7,353 bases of DNA from Tardiphaga sp. (GCA_028290765.1 JAQGJF010000454.1:1-7353); one strand, 5' to 3'; counted from the first letter of the stretch, positions 1 through 6,336 are shown. Notes: generated by a model from the sequence alone, not told the origin. Program-made: numbers and translations.

Positions 1-4
1 TCAT
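1..4 (-). CDS. Probable start of a further operon gene (partial, runs off the left edge)
   Basis: Reading the minus strand, an ATG lies at positions 4-2, preceded by a purine-rich AAGAG at about 6-7 bases' distance (in AAAAGAGATTGTC). It follows the SDR stop codon by 56 bases on the same strand, the spacing expected of a next operon gene. Only four bases are visible, so nothing can be said about the product. The call rests on ribosome-binding-site spacing and operon context alone. The ATG may be fortuitous. Confidence 0.3.
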
Positions 5-60
5 GACAATCTCTTTTCATTTTCGTTTTTGGTGGTTGCCCCGACCGAAAGGCTCACCGA

Positions 61-849
61 TCAGTAAAGGCCGGGGGTCCCGCCTCCATCCACAGCAATC
101 GCGGTCCCCTGAATGTGGCGCGCGCGATCGCTGGCGAGAAAGACGGCAAGCTCCGCGATGTCCTCAGGCTGGCCCAACCGGCGGATTGCCTCCTTCGCGA
201 CGGCATTGCTGCGCGCCTGATCCGGCGTGATGCCCGCAGCTTTGGCCCGCTGCTCGAATAGTTCCTTGACGCGTTCTGTTTCGGTCAACCCTGGCAATAT
301 CGAATTGACATTCACGCCGTCGCGCTTGCCGAGGCCTGAAAGGCCCTTGGTAAAATTTGCCACCGCAGCATTTACCGAACCGCCGACCAGAAATTCGGGG
401 TCTGGTGTACGCGCCGCTCCGCCGATGATGTTGATGACGAAACCCTCTGACGTGCGCAGCATCGGCCAGAACAACCGGCAGAGCCGCACGCAAGAATAGA
501 ATTTTAATGCAAAACCATCCTGCCATTCCTCGTCCGATTGGGACAGGAAAGCGCCGGCGCGCGTCGCTCCGGCCGAGGTCACCAGCACGTCACAGCGGCC
601 GAAGCGCTGCAGAACTGCGCTATGGACGCCTTCGCAGCCGGCAAGACTTCGCAAATCCGCGGCGATCGCCAGTGGCGTCTGGGCGCCGGACTCCGAAATG
701 GCGTGCGCCGCCGCCGCAAGATTGCTTTCCGAAGAAGCGGCAAGCACAGTTTGCGCGCCATCGCGCGCGAATGCCTTGGCGATGCCAAAGCCGATCCCGC
801 GACTGGCACCGCTCACCACCACTACCTTGCCGTCGAAGATGCCTGCCAT
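61..849 (-). CDS. Atypical short-chain dehydrogenase/reductase (SDR), catalytic Tyr/Lys missing
   Basis: This 262-residue protein has classical SDR length and architecture. The Rossmann glycine motif SGASRGIG lies at residues 13-20, the AADL region at 63-66, and TSAG at 91-94 replaces the usual NNAG. A PG turn sits at 186-187, and the C-terminal IAVDGGGTPGLY closes the fold. The start ATG has AAGGA seven bases upstream. The SDR active site is normally a Ser plus YxxxK. Aligned from the downstream helix (NAAVANFTKGL), the Tyr position is Gly156, the Lys is Asn160, and the Ser region reads INIIGG. NAD(P) binding is therefore plausible, but standard Ser-Tyr-Lys hydride-transfer chemistry is not. 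It may be a divergent SDR using other residues, a binding protein, or one acting on an unusual substrate. It lies 37 bases after the hydratase gene and is presumably co-transcribed. The family is certain; the reaction is unknown. Confidence 0.9.
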   Translation of the reverse strand: MAGIFDGKVVVVSGASRGIGFGIAKAFARDGAQTVLAASSESNLAAAAHAISESGAQTPLAIAADLRSLAGCEGVHSAVLQRFGRCDVLVTSAGATRAGAFLSQSDEEWQDGFALKFYSCVRLCRLFWPMLRTSEGFVINIIGGAARTPDPEFLVGGSVNAAVANFTKGLSGLGKRDGVNVNSILPGLTETERVKELFEQRAKAAGITPDQARSNAVAKEAIRRLGQPEDIAELAVFLASDRARHIQGTAIAVDGGGTPGLY

Positions 850-886
850 GGATTTTTCCTTCAGGTGGACGAAATGCTCGAGATCG

Positions 887-1669
887 TCACGTCATGGTAA
901 AAGTCAGCGGGGACATGCCTGCGAATTTGGCGGTGACGGTCTGTCCCTTGCGAACGGTGGTCGGCACTGAGAGCGATCCGGTCAGCACATAACTGCCCGC
1001 GGCAATCGCGATTCCGCGTGCGCGCAGATCGGAAAAGGTTTCCACAACGATGGCAACGGGGTCGCGGCGATAGGCTCCGGTAAAGATCTGGACAGCCGGG
1101 CTGCCGTCGATGGACGTTTCGATTTCCATTGTCTCAAACGAAAGATCTCGCCATCGCTCGACTGGCGGCCCGATGATAGCGGCGCCGCCCGACCCGTTGT
1201 CGGCAATCCCGTCGAACGTCGTGGCGCTCCTGTTGCCGGTTCCTGGCGCATAGCGGCTGGCGGCAAGTTCGAAGGCGGGGTGAAAGGTCAAGCTTTCCGC
1301 AATTTCTCCGGTCCCCAGGCGAATCGAACCGGCTGGAATGGCCTGCGTCGTTCTGAATGCGAATTCGCACTCCATCTTGACGTTGTTGAGCAAATCGGCT
1401 GGTACGCGAGCTGGGCTTTCAAAGCAGCGATCAGCGAAAATGCGGCCGGGAATCGGACCGTCGTGCCCTTCGAATAATTGAATGGCGGGTGCAGTCGCGC
1501 CAACCTTCCAACCGACGACTGGTTCGCCGATCAGTTCGGCCATCCGATCCTGGATCGCATAGGCTTCCAGGCGCGTTGTCGGTCCTTTTCCGGCCTCGGG
1601 CAGCGGCGTGGTGCCGCCGGTTCGCCAAGCCTGAGCAAGATCGCGCGTAAGCTGCTCAAATCCGAACAT
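887..1669 (-). CDS. 2-keto-4-pentenoate hydratase / fumarylacetoacetate hydrolase-fold family protein
   Basis: This 260-residue protein matches the MhpD-type hydratase / 4-oxalocrotonate decarboxylase family. These enzymes use a divalent metal on 2-keto acids, classically in meta-cleavage pathways. Visible hallmarks are AYAIQ (36-40), GWKVG with Lys55, the metal-ligand motif MECEFAF with Glu100 and Glu102, Glu134 in PAFELAASRY as the likely third ligand, IADN at 155-158, and the C-terminal TGSLSVPTTVRKG strand. I chose the ATG at 1669 because GGAAG lies seven bases upstream; an ATG at 1702 has no good ribosome-binding site. The 139-bp gap to aroQ upstream is the largest inside the operon, with no convincing terminator or promoter. 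No ring-cleavage dioxygenase or aldolase is adjacent, so the substrate may differ from the usual 2-hydroxypentadienoate. Decarboxylase or hydrolase activity is an alternative within the same fold. Confidence 0.85.
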   Translation of the reverse strand: MFGFEQLTRDLAQAWRTGGTTPLPEAGKGPTTRLEAYAIQDRMAELIGEPVVGWKVGATAPAIQLFEGHDGPIPGRIFADRCFESPARVPADLLNNVKMECEFAFRTTQAIPAGSIRLGTGEIAESLTFHPAFELAASRYAPGTGNRSATTFDGIADNGSGGAAIIGPPVERWRDLSFETMEIETSIDGSPAVQIFTGAYRRDPVAIVVETFSDLRARGIAIAAGSYVLTGSLSVPTTVRKGQTVTAKFAGMSPLTFTMT

Positions 1670-1808
1670 TGCGATTCTTCCAATCTCTCGTCCGATTGAC
1701 ATGACGTTTCGGATCGCAACGACGGCCGAACCATCATCTGTCCTGACATCTTGTCGCGTCCACTGAAGTGCTCTCTGGGAGCGAGCCGAGAGGGAGCTAC
1801 GATACTCG

Positions 1809-2255
1809 CTATTTGGCCTGTACGATCATTGCCAGGCAGGCCCGCAAGGCTAAAAGATAAGAATCAACCCCGAAACCTACGATTTGGCCTTTAACGATCG
1901 GGGCGATGACTGAGTGATGCCGAAATTCTTCCCGCGCGTGAACGTTCGCCATGTGAACCTCAACGATCGGTCCTGTGAAAATCGCGAGCGCATCACGCAA
2001 ACCGTAGCTGTAATGCGTCCATGCACCGGCGTTGATCATGATGGCATCGGTGCCTGCGAGCTGCGCGTCATGGATCTTCTGGCAGATCGCGCCTTCCTCG
2101 TTGGTCTGATAATTCTCGACCTCGACGCCGAGCTCTTTTGCCAGACGCTCTATGCTGGCGTAGATATCCTGCAGGGTCGCGGTGCCATAGTGGACCGGAT
2201 CCCTCTTGCCGAACATGTTGTGATTGATTCCGTGCAGCGCCAAGATCCTTGTCAC
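1809..2255 (-). CDS. aroQ: Type II 3-dehydroquinate dehydratase family protein (AroQ-like)
   Basis: The 148-residue length is typical of type II dehydroquinases, dodecameric cytosolic enzymes that interconvert 3-dehydroquinate and 3-dehydroshikimate. The characteristic active-site residues are present: Arg18 and Tyr23 of the lid loop (GKRDP..YG), Asn75 and His81 (INAGAWTH), Glu99, His101 (EVHMANVHAREEF) and Arg112. The N-terminal signature is altered: the family norm is close to NGPNLNxLG, but here it is HGINHNMFG. The GTG at 2255 is preferred because GGAG lies eight bases upstream and the protein then begins MTRILALHG as in relatives; a TTG at 2261 is too close to that site. It follows aroE by 51 bases. 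Type II enzymes serve both biosynthesis and quinate catabolism. The CoA-transferase and hydratase neighbours favour a catabolic or altered-substrate paralog (inference). Confidence 0.88.
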   Translation of the reverse strand: MTRILALHGINHNMFGKRDPVHYGTATLQDIYASIERLAKELGVEVENYQTNEEGAICQKIHDAQLAGTDAIMINAGAWTHYSYGLRDALAIFTGPIVEVHMANVHAREEFRHHSVIAPIVKGQIVGFGVDSYLLALRACLAMIVQAK

Positions 2256-2263
2256 ACACAATT

Positions 2264-2267
2264 CTCC
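2264..2267 (-). promoter_or_regulatory. Ribosome-binding site deciding the aroQ start
   Basis: GGAG on the minus strand lies eight bases before the GTG at 2255, but only two bases before the in-frame TTG at 2261. This supports GTG initiation at 2255. Confidence 0.55.
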
Positions 2268-2306
2268 ATATCTATGTTCACGTGTTTTGTGCCGGCGTTG
2301 TTCATT

Positions 2307-3131
2307 TCAGGTGAGCGGCACCGTGATCTTTTCGATCATCGGACGCGTAGCGGGACGAACCCCTCGCCACCATTCGAAAGCTTCGGCAGCCTGTTCGACA
2401 AGCATTCCGACTCCGTCGGCGATCTGCCGTGCACCGGCATCCCGCGCAACGCGAAGGAACGGAGTCAGGCCTTTGCCGTAGACCAGTTCATAAGCAAGAC
2501 AACCCGATGCAAAGCTTTCCGCAGGAACCGGCGGCAATTCACCGCGCAGGCTGGCCGAAGTTGCGTTGACGACGACATCGAATGAGCCAAGTCCGGCAAG
2601 CGCCTCATAACCCATCGCGGTAAGCGTACCGTAGGAAGAGAAACGCTCGACGAGTTCGTGCGCTTTGCTGATCGTTCGATTGACGATGACCAGTTCCGCC
2701 GGCTGTTGCTTCAGAAACGGCAGAATCGCGCCGCGTGCAGCGCCTCCTGATCCAAGCAAGAGAACGCGCCGATGCTTCAGAGGAAATTTCAGATTGAGCT
2801 GAATGTCGTTGGTCAGCCCAACGCCATCGAAATTTTCCGCGGCAACGCGGTCACCGCTGAACTTCATGGCGTTGACGGCGCCAGCCAGTCTCGCACGCTC
2901 GCTCAACTCCGTTGCGTAATCGAAAGCGTCCAGCTTGAATGGCGCGGTAATGTTAAGGCCGAGGCCGCCGCTTCGTCTGAATTCGTCGACCTTTGTCGCA
3001 AAGCCGTCGATCGGCGCCTCAAACGCCGTGTATTCCATGTCTTGCCCGGTCTGCTCGGCGAAGAAGCCCTGAATCAGAGGCGACTTGGTGTGACCGATCG
3101 GGTTGCCGATGACGGCATAACGGTCCGTCAT
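2307..3131 (-). CDS. aroE: Shikimate/quinate dehydrogenase family protein (AroE-like)
   Basis: This 274-residue protein has the full AroE architecture. The N-terminal substrate domain carries GNPIGHTKSP (9-18), Thr62, the catalytic Lys66 (NITAPFK), Asn87 (AVN) and the catalytic Asp102 (NFDG). A Rossmann domain follows, with GSGGAARG at 127-134 and NRTISKA at 151-157; the NRT signature usually indicates NADP(H). Gln247 in GMLVEQAAEAF corresponds to the substrate-contacting Gln near the C-terminus. The enzyme normally reduces 3-dehydroshikimate to shikimate reversibly; some homologs oxidise quinate. Differences from the norm are Thr15 for the first Ser of SKS, Ala64 in the usual VTVPFK, and Phe101 for Thr in NTDG. 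The start has GGAGGT five bases upstream and overlaps the CoA-transferase stop as ATGA, implying translational coupling. The setting suggests a catabolic paralog rather than the chorismate-pathway enzyme. Confidence 0.9.
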   Translation of the reverse strand: MTDRYAVIGNPIGHTKSPLIQGFFAEQTGQDMEYTAFEAPIDGFATKVDEFRRSGGLGLNITAPFKLDAFDYATELSERARLAGAVNAMKFSGDRVAAENFDGVGLTNDIQLNLKFPLKHRRVLLLGSGGAARGAILPFLKQQPAELVIVNRTISKAHELVERFSSYGTLTAMGYEALAGLGSFDVVVNATSASLRGELPPVPAESFASGCLAYELVYGKGLTPFLRVARDAGARQIADGVGMLVEQAAEAFEWWRGVRPATRPMIEKITVPLT

Positions 3132-4393
3132 GCGCGACCTCCTGTGCGGGCGGGCAGATCAGCAACGGCCCTTTCGGCGTAGAGAACTCCCTCGCGTACC
3201 ATCGCGTCCACTTCGCCGGGCGCATAACCGAGTTCCTCGGCAATATCGCGGTTATGCTGGCCCATCAGGGGCGCGGGACCACGGGGCGAGGTATCGCAGT
3301 CGGAGAAGTGAAATGGCAAATTGGGAAGCTTGACGCGGCCCAGTACGGGATGGTCCTGCTCCACCACCATGCCCCTCGCCAGGGTCTGCGGATCAGCCAG
3401 CACTTCGTCGATACGCTGGACCGGTGCGCAGGGTATCCCCGCCGCATCCAGCGCTGCAAGGCATGCCGCGCGGGACGGCTGAGCGGCAGTCCATGCCTGC
3501 ACCAGTGCGATCGCCTCCTTGTTGTGCGCGTTACGGCTGGCCGGATCCAGAAAGCGGGTGTCGGTTGCAAGAGCGTCACCGCCGATCAATTGCGCCAGCC
3601 GTTTCCATGCATCATCGACTTGCGCCGCGATGACCAGATAGCCATCCCGGGCCGTGAACGAGCCGTAGACGGTCGAGTCAGGTTGGTTGCTGCCGGTCTG
3701 AACCGGAATATCCTTGCCGCCGCTCAACGTGTATCGTTGCACCGCATAATCGTGCATCGAGATCATGCAATCGTACAACGCCAGATCGATGTGCTGGCCC
3801 TTGCCTGATGTCGCACGGCCGACCAAAGCCGCGCAGACAGCGGCCACGCCGTTGATGCCGGTGTACATGTCGGCGATCGGCATCCGGAATAATGGCGGCG
3901 CTTCGCCGGAATTGCCCAGTTGCGCCATCGCGCCGCTTTTGGCTTCGGCGATCAGACCAAAGCCGGGCCGTTCGGAATCCGGACCGGTGTGCCCATAGGC
4001 CGACACCGAGCAGTAGATCAGTCTGGGATTGAGCTTCGAAAGCTCGGGATAACCGAGCCCGAGTCTGCCAAGCGCGCCCGGACGATAATTTTCGATGAAA
4101 ACGTCTGCGGTTTCGACAAGCTCGTGCAGCAGTTTCAGGCCGCGCGGGTCCTTTAAATTCACGCACAGGCCTTTCTTGCCCATGTTCTGCTGTAGAAAAT
4201 ATCCGCTCTGTCCATCGACAACCAGCGAGTGGGCGCGCCCAGCGTCGCCGGCGGTCGGCCGCTCCACCTTGATGACGTCGGCGCCGAGCGCCGCAAGGCA
4301 ACGCGACAAGAACGGTCCGGCGAGAAAGTGGCTGTAATCGATCACGCGGATGCCGGTCAGTGGCAACGGTTGCGTCGTTTTCGGCGCGCTCAT
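3128..4393 (-). CDS. Class III (CaiB/BaiF) CoA-transferase
   Basis: This 421-residue protein is full length for the formyl-CoA transferase / CaiB family. These dimeric, interlocked enzymes move CoA between carboxylic acids through an aspartyl-CoA anhydride and thioester. Family marks are LTGIRVIDYSHFLAGP (12-27), LGADVIKVERP (36-46), the QNMGKKGLCVNLKDPRG segment (69-85), VFIENYRPGAL (98-108), and the catalytic Asp175 in MPIADMYTGI. GQHIDLALYD follows at 199-208. The start ATG has GGAGG seven bases upstream and overlaps the preceding stop as ATGA, so it is probably translationally coupled to the VOC-MaoC gene. In context it likely activates the pathway acid, using succinyl-CoA or another acyl-CoA as donor, for the adjacent MaoC hydratase. 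Donor and acceptor cannot be read from sequence. Confidence 0.93.
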   Translation of the reverse strand: MSAPKTTQPLPLTGIRVIDYSHFLAGPFLSRCLAALGADVIKVERPTAGDAGRAHSLVVDGQSGYFLQQNMGKKGLCVNLKDPRGLKLLHELVETADVFIENYRPGALGRLGLGYPELSKLNPRLIYCSVSAYGHTGPDSERPGFGLIAEAKSGAMAQLGNSGEAPPLFRMPIADMYTGINGVAAVCAALVGRATSGKGQHIDLALYDCMISMHDYAVQRYTLSGGKDIPVQTGSNQPDSTVYGSFTARDGYLVIAAQVDDAWKRLAQLIGGDALATDTRFLDPASRNAHNKEAIALVQAWTAAQPSRAACLAALDAAGIPCAPVQRIDEVLADPQTLARGMVVEQDHPVLGRVKLPNLPFHFSDCDTSPRGPAPLMGQHNRDIAEELGYAPGEVDAMVREGVLYAERAVADLPARTGGRA

Positions 4394-5271
4394 GGCAACG
4401 CCTCCTCTTTCACATCCGGTCGCCGCAAAATCATCAGCTTGTGCTCACCTTTTTGCACTACCTCGCCATCCTGGTTGATCAGTTCCGAGGCGAGATTGAC
4501 GATGCCCCAGCCGGGCTTTTTCGTAAGGCGCATGGCGGCGATGCCGTATTTGACGTGAAGGCGGTCGCCGGCGCGGATCGGCTTCAGAAAATCCCAGTTC
4601 CAACCGAGCGAAGCGCCGGGCGGAAACTGGAGAGTACCTTGTGTCTTCAATCCGTCCGCGAGCGACAGACCGAACAACCCGTGCGCGACGATGCCGCCGA
4701 AATGCGAGGCCTTGGCGAACTCCTCGTCCACATGCACGGGGGTGTGATCCCCGGTGAGATCGGCGTAGGCGCGGATCATCTCCTTGGTGACGGTTACTTC
4801 GGGAGTAACTCCGTCATCACCGAGCTTCACATCATCATAGTAACGTTCGTGCGGTTTCTTTGCTGCGGTCATGTCTGGATTTTCCTGGGCGCGCGGATTG
4901 ACGGCAAGGGCGGCTTTGACTGAACCGGGAGCGGCCGGGAGCAATTCGACAATCAGCCCGTCGGGCAACACCAGCCAGTTCGCGCCCTTGTCGAGATGCG
5001 AAACGCCGAAGCCAGCCGCGACCTCAATGGCCGCCTGCACGTCCTCGCACATCACGCCGAGATGGGCGAGGCGGCCTTCGGATCCTTCGAAATCCGGATC
5101 TGCCATGAGTTGAAGGCCACCGAAGGTCCAGACCTGGCGTGGAGATTCGGCGGCGCCATCGACATCGCGCAGCGTCATGCCGAGCACTTCGCGAAAGAAG
5201 CGGATATGCCAGTGGATATCCCTCACCCGGATAGCGACGTGTTCGACGTAGGCTTTCTTGTGATAGGGCAT
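4390..5271 (-). CDS. VOC (glyoxalase-like) domain fused to MaoC hydratase domain
   Basis: This 293-residue protein has two domains. Residues about 6-113 form a VOC fold: EHVAIRV with His11, a possible ligand Gln54, LAHLGVMCEDV with His70, and LIVELLP with Glu109. This His/Gln/His/Glu set resembles metal-dependent VOC epimerases and lyases, though the reaction is not assignable. A Pro/Ala-rich linker (about 112-135) leads to a MaoC hot-dog domain (about 140-293). That domain has the R-hydratase motif YADLTGDHTPVH (169-180), with Asp175 and His180 as the expected catalytic pair, then HFGGIVAHGLFG. MaoC domains hydrate or dehydrate enoyl-CoA thioesters. The ATG at 5271 lies 25 bases after the upstream stop and lacks a visible Shine-Dalgarno, so it may rely on coupling. 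An internal ATG at 4872 (Met134) has AGGA ten bases upstream and could yield the MaoC domain alone. Epimerisation plus hydration in one chain is a reasonable inference. Confidence 0.88.
   Translation of the reverse strand: MPYHKKAYVEHVAIRVRDIHWHIRFFREVLGMTLRDVDGAAESPRQVWTFGGLQLMADPDFEGSEGRLAHLGVMCEDVQAAIEVAAGFGVSHLDKGANWLVLPDGLIVELLPAAPGSVKAALAVNPRAQENPDMTAAKKPHERYYDDVKLGDDGVTPEVTVTKEMIRAYADLTGDHTPVHVDEEFAKASHFGGIVAHGLFGLSLADGLKTQGTLQFPPGASLGWNWDFLKPIRAGDRLHVKYGIAAMRLTKKPGWGIVNLASELINQDGEVVQKGEHKLMILRRPDVKEEALP
4883..4886 (-). promoter_or_regulatory. Possible internal ribosome-binding site before the MaoC domain
   Basis: CAGGAAAA on the minus strand (AGGA core) sits ten bases before the in-frame ATG at 4872-4870. 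That ATG encodes Met134, exactly in the linker between the VOC and MaoC domains. It could allow separate MaoC production or mark the old junction of a gene fusion. The spacing is somewhat long, so this is tentative. Confidence 0.3.
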
Positions 5272-5296
5272 GGCGATTAAGCGGGTTCGAGCATGT

Positions 5297-6238
5297 TCAT
5301 GCTTTTCCGGGATAGTCCGTCAGGGCGTATTCGATGCCTTTGACGCAGGCGATCAGCGTCTCGTTGACGGGCGTCGGTACGCCGCATTTTTCTCCCCACC
5401 GCACCACGGGGCCATGGATGAAATCCACCTCGGTGGGCGAACCTTTCTCGAGGCTCTGCAACATCGATGTCTTGAATTGCGGCGGCAGGCCGGAGGAAGC
5501 CTTTATCCAGGCTTCACGCGGTTCCTTGATCGACAACTTGATACCGCTGGCCCGGGCAACCTCCATCGCCTCCGCAATAGCGGCGAGTCCGGACCTCTCC
5601 AGGATCGGCAGGCTGTAGAGGCCGCCATAGGTCAACCGCGTGGTCGCGGTCAGCGCGCTTCCGGCGACATTGATCAGCAGCTTGTCCCACATGACGCCCA
5701 TGATGTTCGGGCTCACTTCGGTAATGAGTTTGGCGCGGTTGAACGTCTCCGCGACGGCTTTCACCCGGTCGGTTATTCCGCCATCCAACTCGCCGATGAT
5801 GGTCTCTTTGCCCTGGACACCACTGCGCACCCGGCCAGGACCCAGAAACACCCCACCGACATAGGTCTTGCCCGCCAGCACGCGGGAACGCCCGACGATG
5901 CTGGAGATGATTTCCTCGTGGCCGAGACCGTTCTGGATCGACATCACCATCGTATCCGGACCGATGATCGGCGCAGCATCCTCGACAGCCTGGCGAGTGT
6001 GAAAGGACTTCACCAGCACAATGACGAGATCGGCAAAACCGATGCCGTCACAGTTGGTGCGGGCCTTCACTTTCACGTGCCGTTCGATCTCTCCGTCCAG
6101 CATCGACAGGCCGGTGGAATTCATGGCGTCGACATGCGCCTGGTAGGCGTCGATCAACCACACATCGTTGCCGCCCTCGGTCAACACGCCGCCGATGGTG
6201 GCTCCGAGCGCGCCTGCACCCATGAAGCAGATCTTCAC
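5297..6238 (-). CDS. Ketopantoate reductase (PanE/ApbA) family oxidoreductase
   Basis: This 313-residue protein has the ketopantoate reductase fold: an N-terminal Rossmann domain (MGAGALGATIG, 6-16) and a helical C-terminal domain. Expected active-site residues seen are Asn103 (SIQNG), Lys186 and Asn190 (WDKLLIN), Ser258 (KTSML) and Glu270 (TEVD). The position equivalent to E. coli Asp248 is Ser262 (SMLQS rather than SMLQD). Asp30 ends the second beta strand (VWLID), where an acidic residue often favours NADH over NADPH. I chose the GTG at 6238 because GAGGAG lies six bases upstream and the protein then begins directly with the Rossmann strand; a longer frame reaches back to 6313 but would cross the operon promoter. 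As first gene of a catabolic-looking operon it more likely handles a 2-keto or 2-hydroxy acid intermediate than makes pantoate. The pathway role is inferred. Confidence 0.88.
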   Translation of the reverse strand: MKICFMGAGALGATIGGVLTEGGNDVWLIDAYQAHVDAMNSTGLSMLDGEIERHVKVKARTNCDGIGFADLVIVLVKSFHTRQAVEDAAPIIGPDTMVMSIQNGLGHEEIISSIVGRSRVLAGKTYVGGVFLGPGRVRSGVQGKETIIGELDGGITDRVKAVAETFNRAKLITEVSPNIMGVMWDKLLINVAGSALTATTRLTYGGLYSLPILERSGLAAIAEAMEVARASGIKLSIKEPREAWIKASSGLPPQFKTSMLQSLEKGSPTEVDFIHGPVVRWGEKCGVPTPVNETLIACVKGIEYALTDYPGKA

Positions 6239-6244
6239 GCTCGT

Positions 6245-6250
6245 CTCCTC
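6245..6250 (-). promoter_or_regulatory. Ribosome-binding site for the first operon gene
   Basis: GAGGAG on the minus strand sits six bases before the GTG at 6238. It is strong and correctly spaced, and it decides the GTG start over upstream in-frame candidates. Confidence 0.75.
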
Positions 6251-6269
6251 GCCGGACACATTTGATGCG

Positions 6270-6298
6270 AACATAGGCGAGTGGTCACAGCCTTGACT
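6270..6298 (-). promoter_or_regulatory. Candidate activator-dependent promoter of the catabolic operon
   Basis: On the minus strand, TATGTT (6275-6270) is a 4-of-6 match to a sigma-70 -10 box. Seventeen bases upstream the -35 position reads AGTCAA, a poor match, as is common at LysR-activated promoters. Transcription would begin near 6263, placing the two T-N11-A dyads at roughly -43 and -66, the usual activation and recognition positions. On the opposite strand TTGACT (6293-6298) could be the -35 of lysR, though no good -10 follows. This is inference from pattern and geometry only. Confidence 0.35.
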
Positions 6299-6299
6299 A

Positions 6300-6336
6300 T
6301 GCAATAGTGGCAATGTTCTCTATTGCGCTTGGCAAT
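6300..6336. promoter_or_regulatory. Paired LysR-type operator sites (T-N11-A dyads)
   Basis: Two LysR-box dyads lie between the divergent genes. One is TGCAATAGTGGCA (6300-6312, imperfect). The other is a perfect ATTGC-N5-GCAAT (6322-6336) that contains TTGC-N5-GCAA as a T-N11-A box. Their centres are 23 bases apart, about two helical turns. A perfect inverted repeat GCAATAG / CTATTGC (6301-6307 and 6320-6326) and a direct repeat GGCAATG (6309 and 6331) share the same core. The strong dyad abuts the lysR ribosome-binding site (6337-6342), which suits autorepression together with activation of the operon. Confidence 0.5.

Noticed and set aside
1670..1702. Longer hydratase start at ATG 1702
   Set aside because: No ribosome-binding site precedes it, while the ATG at 1669 has GGAAG at seven bases and fits the family's usual N-terminus.
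1770..1797. Possible hairpin between aroQ and the hydratase gene
   Set aside because: The arms pair only with a bulge (GCT/AGC and CTCT/AGAG) and no T run follows on the minus strand, so a terminator is not supported.
1914..2585. 223-codon plus-strand open frame spanning aroQ and the end of aroE
   Set aside because: It runs antisense across two well-supported genes and their junction, and shows no family motif.
3678..4301. 207-codon minus-strand frame inside the CoA-transferase gene
   Set aside because: It is an Arg-rich out-of-frame shadow of the CoA-transferase coding sequence with no domain signal.
5270..6265. 331-codon open frame on the plus strand opposite the ketopantoate reductase-like gene
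   Set aside because: It has no recognisable domain, low-complexity His/Arg/Asp-rich composition typical of an antisense frame in GC-rich coding DNA, and the opposite strand encodes a clear enzyme family.
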